Assembly (NCBI GenBank): GCA_900768915.1
Contig: CAAGEQ010000033.1
Location: forward strand, 3,578 to 67,577
From: Candidatus Gastranaerophilales bacterium
GTDB taxonomy: Bacteria > Cyanobacteriota > Vampirovibrionia > Gastranaerophilales > Gastranaerophilaceae
Direction of reading: 5' to 3'
Length of the DNA: 64,000 bases
Part shown: piece after piece, positions 17,191-24,516 of the stretch
Layout: each line of letters opens with the position of its first letter
How positions within the stretch are numbered: the first letter of the stretch is position 1
Made by a program: the position numbers and the translations under genes
Notes under the pieces: generated by a model
The model's database searches: none
What the model was told of the DNA's origin: nothing
What the model saw: only the letters and a program-made list of their open reading frames with translations

Positions 17191-17220
17191 AAAAAAGATA
17201 GAGAAAACTCTATCTTTTTT
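17191..17220 (-). terminator. intrinsic terminator of tRNA-Ser
   Basis: AAAAAAGATAGAG-AAAA-CTCTATCTTTTTT, ten bases beyond the tRNA 3' end on the minus strand. Confidence 0.85.
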
Positions 17221-17230
17221 TATTTAAATT

Positions 17231-17320
17231 CGGAAAAGGTGGGATTCGAACCCACGGTGCAGATTGCTCCACACAACACCTTAGCAGGGTGCCGCCTTAA
17301 GCCTACTCGGCCACTTTTCC
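17231..17320 (-). tRNA. tRNA-Ser (anticodon GCT)
   Basis: A class II tRNA of 90 bases on the minus strand. Acceptor GGAAAAG/CTTTTCC with discriminator G, anticodon loop CTGCTAA in stem GCACC/GGTGT, a long variable arm, and T arm GTGGG-TTCGAAT-CCCAC. It decodes AGC and AGU. CCA is not encoded. Confidence 0.95.
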
Positions 17321-17390
17321 AAGGCAAATTCCTTATGTTGTATATAATATCATAAAGATAAAAATTTATAAAGTATTTTTTATAAAATAA

Positions 17391-17410
17391 AAGCGAACCG
17401 AAGTTCGCTT
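17391..17410 (-). terminator. terminator with TTCG tetraloop
   Basis: On the minus strand AAGCGAAC-TTCG-GTTCGCTT, followed by TTATTTTAT. It ends the small basic protein gene. Confidence 0.75.
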
Positions 17411-17464
17411 AAATAACTCTCATTCATCTTACTAAATCGATAGACCGTGATAATTATTGATACA

Positions 17465-17620
17465 CTACTTAACGGCTACTAACTTTTGTTGAACTCCTGC
17501 TTCTGCATTCATTCTTCTTGCATTTGCCATTGCTGAGGAACGGCGTTTCTTTGCTCCTCTAAGTATGTATTCTACGCCACTGAAGGTATTACATGTTGGA
17601 ATTTCAACTTTCTTTAACAT
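17465..17620 (-). CDS. small basic protein, 51 aa
   Basis: The minus strand carries AAAGGACAACCT, then ATG and a 51-codon frame to TAG: MLKKVEIPTCNTFSGVEYIL, then RGAKKRRSSAMANARRMNAE, then AGVQQKLVAVK. It is short but credible: a good ribosome site, no rare features, and a tetraloop terminator 55 bases after the stop. Strongly basic (RGAKKRR, ANARRMN) with a single Cys, it could bind nucleic acid or be a ribosome-associated small protein. No known family recognised. Confidence 0.6.
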   Translation of the reverse strand: MLKKVEIPTCNTFSGVEYILRGAKKRRSSAMANARRMNAEAGVQQKLVAVK

Positions 17621-17794
17621 AGGTTGTCCTTTCTATTGCTTCCGTGACATGTATATCGGCATTTTTCAGAAAAACTTTAGATTTTTAAAAACATATTTTA
17701 CAAAATTTAACATATGTGTAACAATCAATAAAAGGTACTATTCCACTCCTTTATCACACCCAATTACGTAATATAGAAAAAATAAGCAATAAAA

Positions 17795-17817
17795 AAGACT
17801 ATATAAAATATAGTCTT
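17795..17817 (-). terminator. terminator of HExxH copy B
   Basis: AAGACTATAT-AAA-ATATAGTCTT. On the minus strand it runs into TTTTTTATTG about 30 bases after the stop codon. Confidence 0.8.
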
Positions 17818-17846
17818 AAATCATAGGAAAATCATATAAAGGTTAA

Positions 17847-18425
17847 TTAAATTTTTCTTCTATCTCTAAGTGCTAATTGGTTTCTATAAAATGAACTGTT
17901 AGAGATTCTATCTTGTATATAGTCATGAGAAACTGTTGAACTATGTTCAAGATTTGCTAGACTGTTTAATCTTTGAGTTAACGCAGTTTGAGCATATTGT
18001 ACATTATGTTTCTTTAATACTGACCAATATTGTGCTTCTTTTCTAGTAGCAGTTGTTTCTTCTTCAAGTGTTGCAACTTTTCCTTTGTGGCAACTTTCGT
18101 GTGCGATTAAACATGCGATTTGTTCTGTTGGTGCGTTTTGAAATTTTGTATTGATTAGGATATATCTGTTTCCCCATACATCTGTTGTGTTTATTGCAAA
18201 ATGATTTTTGTAATCGTATGAGATTTGTGACAAATCATAAAATTTAATTTTTACTGAATTTTCTTGAAGATTATCAAATATTTCTTTTGCTCCAACGTCA
18301 TCCAATAATGTTAATGCGGATCTGATTTGTACGTCTTCACTAAAATATTTTACATTTATTGCTGATACTTTTGATGCACATAGCACAAATAAACATGCTA
18401 AAAGCACTGCTACTCTCTTTAACAT
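17847..18425 (-). CDS. secreted HExxH metallopeptidase-like protein, copy B
   Basis: About 192 residues, paralogous end to end with the protein at 238-816. A signal peptide (LLACLFVLCASKVSA) precedes the mature part starting near INVKYF. The zinc motif is IACLIAHESCHKGK, with EEETTATRKEAQYWS carrying the possible third ligand. FYRNQLALRDRRKI closes both proteins with little change. The second ATG is chosen because AGGGA sits nine bases upstream. The block TATCTAATT...ATAACGACA just upstream is also found before copy A. The role is unknown; a periplasmic peptidase or a zinc-binding wall protein are both possible. Confidence 0.65.
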   Translation of the reverse strand: MLKRVAVLLACLFVLCASKVSAINVKYFSEDVQIRSALTLLDDVGAKEIFDNLQENSVKIKFYDLSQISYDYKNHFAINTTDVWGNRYILINTKFQNAPTEQIACLIAHESCHKGKVATLEEETTATRKEAQYWSVLKKHNVQYAQTALTQRLNSLANLEHSSTVSHDYIQDRISNSSFYRNQLALRDRRKI

Positions 18426-18450
18426 AACACACATTCCCTACAATATTTTT

Positions 18451-18481
18451 TATCTAATTCCTTATGCCTTTTATAACGACA
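18451..18481 (-). promoter_or_regulatory. conserved upstream block of HExxH copy B
   Basis: Same TATCTAATT and ATAACGACA pair as at 881-910, with one extra base between them. Possible shared promoter or operator. Confidence 0.3.
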
Positions 18482-18705
18482 CATGTTTTGAAAACTTTAA
18501 TCAATTTATTGATTTTTTTATAAAATACTCATTTAGTAGTATATGTATTTCAGATATAGCGAGGCTTTTAGACTTTGTAACAAAATGTAAATATAAATAA
18601 AACAAAAAAGGCAATTTTTAAACACAGATATACTTTATATATACATAAGAGATAATTAAAATCTCAAAGAGAAATTAGGATAATTTAGAATAGAGGAAAT
18701 AGGAT

Positions 18706-18909
18706 ATGGCATTCGGTGATTTAACAACAAGAAGCAAAATTGATTTTACACAATCAAAAGATTTTGGTTTAAATGCAATCAACAAAAATTTTGGTAAGTT
18801 TACTTTTAACAAAGCAGCAGAAACTGTTCCAATGACTAACCCAATTAATGAAGAACCAATTGGTGTTTTAAACAAAGATGAGGAAGGTCATATTAACGGT
18901 TTAGGTTAA
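18706..18909 (+). CDS. hypothetical small protein, 67 aa
   Basis: A 67-residue polar frame starting MAFGDLTTRSKIDFTQSKDF, with an AGAGGAAATAGG ribosome site and its own terminator about 115 bases after the stop. The middle has NKNFGKFTFNKAAE; the tail is acidic and glycine-rich (NKDEEGHINGLG). There is no signal peptide or membrane segment. The good translation signals and long 3' leader suggest a real, well-expressed single gene. Not recognised. Confidence 0.6.
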   Translation: MAFGDLTTRSKIDFTQSKDFGLNAINKNFGKFTFNKAAETVPMTNPINEEPIGVLNKDEEGHINGLG

Positions 18910-19021
18910 TATTTAAACTGCTTTTAATTTATTTATAGAAAGATTAAACGCTCGATTATTCGAGGGTGAAGTGGTAATGTGCAAACAAGATTATCTATTC
19001 TATTCTAATTATCAAAATTTT

Positions 19022-19046
19022 AGAGCCGAAAGGCTCTTTTTTTTTA
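19022..19046 (+). terminator. intrinsic terminator
   Basis: AGAGCC-GAAA-GGCTCT followed by a long T run. It ends the small gene at 18706-18909; being GNRA-looped and T-rich on one side only, it is mainly plus-strand. Confidence 0.85.
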
Positions 19047-19080
19047 TTTTTTTTGAACGTTTTTTTGTTAACATCTAAGA

Positions 19081-21843
19081 TTATTTAATACGTTTCAATG
19101 ATGATATAAAGTTGTTCTTTTCAATATCACCTTCAACTTTAGTTAAGAATATTTGGCAATCTTTATCATTCGCATCAATTGATGGCAATTCTGATAATTC
19201 AGATGCATAATAATTAGAGTCATTTCTAGCACCTAATGATACTCTAGATGCGATAGAACTCAAAGAAATGTTTCTCAATACACCATAAACACCTTTTTTC
19301 TTGTTAGTTAGACGTGTATAAATTCTAAGCGATGCATCACGGCTATCTAAGTCAAAACGTCCTGCTATATATGCACTCAATTGAGGTGCAAATGATTTTA
19401 TTTTAATATGTTCAATTACGTTATTACTTATTTCTAATGAACCTTCAATCTTATTGAATTTACCATCAGGTACGTTGATTATATCCCATATAGTTGTTGG
19501 ACTAATCATTGCTAGTGGATTTCTAAATATTGATGCGAATTTAAGTACATATTCAATCAAACCGATTTTACCGATAGTTCCGTTTTGAACTAAAAATTTG
19601 ATATGACCATTCAATTTTAAAGATTCATCTGTATTAAGTCTGATTAAACCACTTGCTTTACCTGAAATTTCTTTTTCTAAGTTTAACAAAGAAGTAGCGA
19701 TTATATCAGAGTTTACATCTTTTACTCCTAGCAAGATATCATATTTATGATTTTTTAAATCGCATCTGGCATGGCAAGATGAATGTCCTTCGGCAAAATC
19801 AAATTTGTTAGAATCAAGTTTTAACAAACTTTTTTCATCTAATGACAAGTTTGCGTGTAAATTACCAAAGTTAATTAGTTTATAAGAACCTTTTGCAAGA
19901 TTGAAAGCACATTTTTTGATTATTAAATTTGCCAAATCAAATGTTGGTGTATCACTATCTTCCGACACAACATCATCTGCTTTCGTCTGAATCTGTTCAG
20001 TACCTTGTTGATTAAAAGATTTAAGCATCTTATCAATATTCATATTATCAATAGTTAGATTGATATCATTAATAATAATAGGGAATGCGATATTGTTAAC
20101 AAAATTACCAGTAAGGTGATATTTTGTTCTTCTATACCTACCAGAAGATTTTACATTAATTGTATTAAAATCTGTTTCTAATCTGCCAGATTCTATATAT
20201 AGTCTTTGAGATGGTACTCTAATTTTTGATAAATCTAAACTACCAAACAGTTTTACACCTTTTGGTCCGTCAATGGCTTTTAATCTTCCTAAAATTGTAC
20301 CTCGTTTGAAGAAATCCTGTCTAATAATCATATTAAGAAATTCACTTGGCATTGGTTCTTTTATATCAAAACCCATTTCTCTAACATCAATACCTTTTGA
20401 AAAATCAATAATACCATTTAGACTAAGAATTCTTCTCTTTGTATATTGTGCAATTCCTGGAACTGTTACAAAATATTCCATGCTATTCAAATAAAGTTTT
20501 GAACCAATAAACTTCATTTTAGAGACAAGAACTCTTTCAACTTTATATTTACCAAGAGGTTCTCCACCAACTAACAAACTACATTCAGGATCAATTTTAA
20601 ATAACCAAGTTAAATCTATTGCACCATTTGCATATTTTAATATTAATTTTGTATCTGCTTTTCCAATTATACCCATTGGATAACACATTATTTTTGATAA
20701 ATAATTTTGAGCAAAATCATTTGTTACGACAGCATCAGCGATAATATCTGCTGTTAAATTTTTTGTATAATTATTAATTTTACCGTTGAATTTTAAGTTA
20801 TTCGCTTCTTGTGAAGCATAATAACCTTCAAAATTTTTTAAAAGAATGTCCTTTTTACCTAATAAAATGCGACCTTTATGTATATGTACAGGCAAATTAT
20901 GAACAGGTTTCAAAATTAAACAAACTTTATTTAAAATTATATCACCTGACATATTTTTATTAGTGAATAAGAATTTAAAATTAAAACTTCCGTGTATATG
21001 CTCAAAACTTGATAATAATTCTGAGCCATTTGGAATAATCAAATTAGAATTAATTAAATCTGTAATATTTTCAATATCAAAATTATTAGAGAATACTTCT
21101 AAACGAAATTTCTTATTTTTATGTGCTTTTGCATTAATATGTACTATAGAATTATTCATCTGAACTGTACCGTTATTGATGAATAATTGACGTTTTTTTA
21201 TAAATACCTTGTTCTCATCTTTAAGTTTAACATTGACAATATGTTTACCCTTTGTTATTTTTGCAAAAATATCATAATGGACATATTTACAACGTTTTTT
21301 TGTATGGTCTATCTGTAAATTTTTAGCATTGATATCAAAATACGTACCTTTTCCATCATTAAACAAAATTTTAATGCGTTTCACATACATTAAAGAATTA
21401 AGAAAATCAAATTTCCAATCCAATTTAGTTTCTTTTTTTTCTGTTTTTGGAACTATTGATAATACTTTGTTTACATCTACAAAAATATCATCAGCACCAA
21501 GTACTTGCACTTTTAATTTTTTTATAAAAATGTCTGAAAATGAAAATTTTGTATTAATGTTTTTGATATATATTAATTTATCATTTGTTTTTAATAATTG
21601 AAATTCATCTGTACTAAATGCAATATTTGTAGAAAACCCCGTTTTAAGTTTAGGATTAACTATAACGTAATTTACACCTGTATATTTATATAATGCATTA
21701 TTAACCTGTTGATGAACTCTTGTTGATTCAACTAATTTTGGCAATAACCATAGATAAAGAAACAAAAACATTCCAACAACAGTAACTACTAATGTCATTA
21801 ATGAAATCATTATTATTTGATTTTTTGATAACTTTATAATCAT
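19081..21843 (-). CDS. AsmA-like / DUF3971-type envelope protein
   Basis: About 920 residues. One N-terminal membrane helix (IIMISLMTLVVTVVGMFLFL) anchors a very long periplasmic part made of repeated beta strands with little sequence complexity. The C-terminal region (IEGSLEISNNVIEHIKIKSF, then AAYIAGRFDLDSRDASLRIY-like text) is the AsmA-like closing domain. This fold forms a hydrophobic groove and, in better known relatives (YhdP, TamB, AsmA), helps move phospholipid or fold outer-membrane proteins, which implies a double-membraned cell. I start at the ATG at 21843; a TTG nine bases upstream is also in frame, and neither has a clean ribosome site. Confidence 0.7.
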   Translation of the reverse strand: MIIKLSKNQIIMISLMTLVVTVVGMFLFLYLWLLPKLVESTRVHQQVNNALYKYTGVNYVIVNPKLKTGFSTNIAFSTDEFQLLKTNDKLIYIKNINTKFSFSDIFIKKLKVQVLGADDIFVDVNKVLSIVPKTEKKETKLDWKFDFLNSLMYVKRIKILFNDGKGTYFDINAKNLQIDHTKKRCKYVHYDIFAKITKGKHIVNVKLKDENKVFIKKRQLFINNGTVQMNNSIVHINAKAHKNKKFRLEVFSNNFDIENITDLINSNLIIPNGSELLSSFEHIHGSFNFKFLFTNKNMSGDIILNKVCLILKPVHNLPVHIHKGRILLGKKDILLKNFEGYYASQEANNLKFNGKINNYTKNLTADIIADAVVTNDFAQNYLSKIMCYPMGIIGKADTKLILKYANGAIDLTWLFKIDPECSLLVGGEPLGKYKVERVLVSKMKFIGSKLYLNSMEYFVTVPGIAQYTKRRILSLNGIIDFSKGIDVREMGFDIKEPMPSEFLNMIIRQDFFKRGTILGRLKAIDGPKGVKLFGSLDLSKIRVPSQRLYIESGRLETDFNTINVKSSGRYRRTKYHLTGNFVNNIAFPIIINDINLTIDNMNIDKMLKSFNQQGTEQIQTKADDVVSEDSDTPTFDLANLIIKKCAFNLAKGSYKLINFGNLHANLSLDEKSLLKLDSNKFDFAEGHSSCHARCDLKNHKYDILLGVKDVNSDIIATSLLNLEKEISGKASGLIRLNTDESLKLNGHIKFLVQNGTIGKIGLIEYVLKFASIFRNPLAMISPTTIWDIINVPDGKFNKIEGSLEISNNVIEHIKIKSFAPQLSAYIAGRFDLDSRDASLRIYTRLTNKKKGVYGVLRNISLSSIASRVSLGARNDSNYYASELSELPSIDANDKDCQIFLTKVEGDIEKNNFISSLKRIK

Positions 21844-21964
21844 TCCTAGCAATGATTATAGCATAAAAAATAGTTGAAAAATAATACTAGTGTATAGACT
21901 TAGACATTAAGGGAATATGAATATTTTTTATAATGTTTAATACTTGATTTGAGGAGAAATTTTG

Positions 21965-22165
21965 ATGTACGTTAAATTGTTATATTTAATTAATTTCACT
22001 ATTTTTATGGGAATAATGACCTATTTGTCATATATTTATGGCATATATTTGTATATAAAACATTACAAAAAAAATATATGGCACATAATATTTATGATTT
22101 TTTCAATATTAGGTACCATATTTTTTACGATTTTATTTGCAATAGCCTTTTTCATTCCAGTATAA
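21965..22165 (+). CDS. small two-helix membrane protein
   Basis: 66 residues with two hydrophobic stretches (LLYLINFTIFMGIMTYLSYI and IFMIFSILGTIFFTILFAIA) joined by a basic loop HYKKNIWH. GAGGAG lies nine bases before the ATG. It is convergent with the 85-residue gene at 22173. No family recognised; the layout suits an inner-membrane small protein. Confidence 0.55.
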   Translation: MYVKLLYLINFTIFMGIMTYLSYIYGIYLYIKHYKKNIWHIIFMIFSILGTIFFTILFAIAFFIPV

Positions 22166-22172
22166 ATTGAAA

Positions 22173-22430
22173 TTATTTAGGCCATTTGAATTTTTCAAGA
22201 GTCTTTTTCATTGCATTTTCAATGCAAACTTTGTATTTAACATACTGTGCAAGTGGTGTATCTTTTACAGGAAGATAATGTTCAGAAGTACTGTTAAACT
22301 TTTGTCTAAACTTTTCAACACCAATAAGTCCTACTCGTTGAGATTCAGACAATTGTTCAAATTGTTTTCTACCTTCGTTTAATGGTGATTTGGACAATGT
22401 GCCAGTAAAAGATACACTGTTTACTCTCAT
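22173..22430 (-). CDS. hypothetical protein with SFTGT tag, 85 aa
   Basis: The N-terminus reads MRVNSVSFTGTLSKSP, with the SFTG tag at residues 7-10, one of several proteins here with such a segment. The rest is helical and polar (KQFEQLSESQRVGLIGVEKF) and ends in a basic helix KKTLEKFKWP. A AAAGGAAT site precedes the ATG. It follows the fprA stop by 13 bases on the same strand and may be cotranscribed with it. Function unknown. Confidence 0.6.
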   Translation of the reverse strand: MRVNSVSFTGTLSKSPLNEGRKQFEQLSESQRVGLIGVEKFRQKFNSTSEHYLPVKDTPLAQYVKYKVCIENAMKKTLEKFKWPK

Positions 22431-22443
22431 ATTTATTCCTTTT

Positions 22444-23631
22444 TTATAAAAGTCCTAATGACTTATGCTTTTCTACGATAGATTGTACCATATCATCAAG
22501 TTTTTTAAAATCATCAGTAGTAGGTTTTCCTTTAACCATTACTGGTTCAATTACATCTAGTCTTAATTTAGCCAAGATGTCACCTAATATTCCAAACAAG
22601 TTTCCACCCCAACCGTAAGAACCTACGAATGATGCGAATTTTGCTTTTGGTTTTAAAATACTTGCAATATATGCAATATTTACAGATGCTGGGTGAGGAC
22701 CTGCAACTACCATTGATGTACCTAAAACTATTGTTGTGCCATCAACAAGTGCCATTGCTAAGTCACCTAAATCATCAGTGATAATATCGTGTTTGATTGA
22801 TTCAATACCGTGTTTTGCAAGTTCTGATTTTAAATAATCAATCATATCTTCTGTACTGCCATACATTGAAACGTAAGGTAATAATACTAAATTTTTACCT
22901 AAATCAGATGTCCAATCTGTGTATAAATCAAGAATATAATCAGGATTTTTATGTACTGGACCATGACTAGGTAATATCATATCAACATTCATATCTTTAA
23001 TCATTTTAGTATATTTTTTACACATAACTCTGAATGGCATCATAATTTCTGCATAGTAACGTTTTGCACTTTTTTCAAGTTCCTCAGATGGCACAGCAAA
23101 TACATCATCAAATGTGTAATGAGCACCTAAAAAATCACAAGTACATAATAGATTGTCTTCTTTTATCAATGTGAACATTGTATCAGGCCAATGTACATTT
23201 GGTGCGAAGATGAATTTTAAAGTTTTATCGCCCAGTGACAATTCTTCTTCGTTTTTGATTGTCATAATTCTATCTTCTGGAATAAATAACATTTCAATTA
23301 GATTAGTTTTGCAAGTTGGATTTGTAACAACTTTTGCATCAGGATATTTTTCAATCAATTTTGGTAATGTACCTGAGTGGTCTTGTTCACCATGATTTGC
23401 AATCAAATAATCAACCTTTGTAATACCATTTTCATCAAGGTTCTTCAAATATTCATCACTTTTTGGTGGGTACATTGTATCAATGATAGCAGTTTTTTCT
23501 GAACCGACTACTAAATATGAATTGTAACTTGTACCATGTTCTAAAGGGATTAATTCATCAAAAATCACTCTATCTTCATCGTTCAAACCACAATAGAATA
23601 CATTATTTTTTATTTCTTGAAATTTCATCAT
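22444..23631 (-). CDS. fprA: flavodiiron protein (A-type flavoprotein)
   Basis: 395 residues in the classic two-domain layout. The N-terminal metallo-beta-lactamase-like half carries the diiron ligands NHGEQDHSG and LPSHGPVH with TCDFLGAHY; the C-terminal half is a flavodoxin starting LVLLPYVSMYGSTEDM that binds FMN. There is no rubredoxin fusion, so electrons must come from a separate carrier. In anaerobes it reduces O2 or NO to water or N2O and protects the cell. It diverges from the carbonic anhydrase gene across a shared inverted-repeat promoter region. Confidence 0.93.
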   Translation of the reverse strand: MMKFQEIKNNVFYCGLNDEDRVIFDELIPLEHGTSYNSYLVVGSEKTAIIDTMYPPKSDEYLKNLDENGITKVDYLIANHGEQDHSGTLPKLIEKYPDAKVVTNPTCKTNLIEMLFIPEDRIMTIKNEEELSLGDKTLKFIFAPNVHWPDTMFTLIKEDNLLCTCDFLGAHYTFDDVFAVPSEELEKSAKRYYAEIMMPFRVMCKKYTKMIKDMNVDMILPSHGPVHKNPDYILDLYTDWTSDLGKNLVLLPYVSMYGSTEDMIDYLKSELAKHGIESIKHDIITDDLGDLAMALVDGTTIVLGTSMVVAGPHPASVNIAYIASILKPKAKFASFVGSYGWGGNLFGILGDILAKLRLDVIEPVMVKGKPTTDDFKKLDDMVQSIVEKHKSLGLL

Positions 23632-23666
23632 ATTATTCCTTTCTCAAATTTTTATATAATTTATCG

Positions 23667-23709
23667 CACATATTATAACATGTTCAAACAAAATATGTTA
23701 TAATGTGTG
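23667..23709. promoter_or_regulatory. divergent fprA / carbonic-anhydrase promoter region with inverted repeat
   Basis: CACATATTATAACAT and ATGTTATAATGTGTG are inverted with one mismatch in 15 and a 13-base spacer. Each arm contains a TATAAT -10 box reading outward, one toward fprA (minus) and one toward the carbonic anhydrase gene (plus). One regulator dimer could control both. Confidence 0.5.
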
Positions 23710-23745
23710 ACAAGTTTTTTAATAGTTAAAAAGGAATATATTAAT

Positions 23746-24351
23746 ATGACAAAAATTTCTGAAAGAGCAGCAAAAGAATTAGCAAAATTGCTTGATGGTA
23801 ATAAAAATTTTATGAATGGAACACCAACTGCTAAAAACATGTGTTTATCAACATTGCAAAAATTGGCATTATATCAAGAGCCTTATGCTTGTGTGTTAAG
23901 TTGTTCTGATTCTCGTGTTGTTCCAGAAATTATTTTTGATTGTGGTATAGGTGAACTTTTTGTTGTTCGTGTTGCTGGTATTGCAGTAGGTCCTAATGTT
24001 AGAGAAAGTATTGAATATGCCGTAAAAAAATTGCATGTCCCCCTATTAATATTGTTAGGACACGATGATTGTGGTGTTATGACTTACGCAAATGAACATT
24101 ATCCAGAAGTTACAGAACATTTTCAATCAATATTGAAATGTGTTTACCCTGTAATTGATGGTAAGGGAAAAGTTGATTGTAATAACAAATTTGCCAGACA
24201 ACATACTGTTTGGGTAGAAGATTATTTAATGGAACATTCAAATATAATTAAAGATGCTGTAAAAAAAGGTGACTTGTATATTGCAAAATGTCATTTTGAC
24301 CACAATACTGGCAAAGTTAGTGAAATTGATAGGGATTTAAACGAAATTTAA
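23746..24351 (+). CDS. beta-class carbonic anhydrase
   Basis: 201 residues. It hydrates CO2 to bicarbonate. The zinc ligands are visible in ACVLSCSDSRVVPEIIFD (Cys with the Asp-Arg dyad) and LGHDDCGVM (His and Cys); VRVAGIAVGP sits between them as in the type I beta family. The ATG chosen has an AAAAAGGA site; longer starts upstream would overlap the divergent promoter. It may supply bicarbonate for carboxylations in a fermenting cell. Coordinated with fprA through the shared intergenic inverted repeat. Confidence 0.92.
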   Translation: MTKISERAAKELAKLLDGNKNFMNGTPTAKNMCLSTLQKLALYQEPYACVLSCSDSRVVPEIIFDCGIGELFVVRVAGIAVGPNVRESIEYAVKKLHVPLLILLGHDDCGVMTYANEHYPEVTEHFQSILKCVYPVIDGKGKVDCNNKFARQHTVWVEDYLMEHSNIIKDAVKKGDLYIAKCHFDHNTGKVSEIDRDLNEI

Positions 24352-24429
24352 TAAATAGTTATATCGACAAAAAAACTAATTAAATATAATAATGTCTCAA
24401 TTTTTGTGGAATAATCAGCATATTTTATT

Positions 24430-24457
24430 TTGAAAATATATTTACTTATGTTATAAT
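24430..24457 (+). promoter_or_regulatory. promoter of ppdK
   Basis: TTGAAA, a 16-base spacer and TATAAT, 60 bases upstream of the start codon. Confidence 0.6.
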
Positions 24458-24468
24458 TTTTCTGTTGT

Positions 24469-24493
24469 TATGCATTTAATTGGTATGCATTTA
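24469..24493 (+). repeat. tandem 10-bp repeat in the ppdK leader
   Basis: TATGCATTTA occurs twice with a 15-base period, just downstream of the -10 box. Could be an operator for two protein units on one face, or chance in AT-rich DNA. Confidence 0.35.
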
Positions 24494-24516
24494 GCATAGT
24501 AAATAAGGAGAAAATT

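Noticed and set aside
17565..17771. Plus-strand open frame opposite the small basic protein
   Set aside because: No ribosome site, and it crosses the start region of the better supported minus-strand gene.
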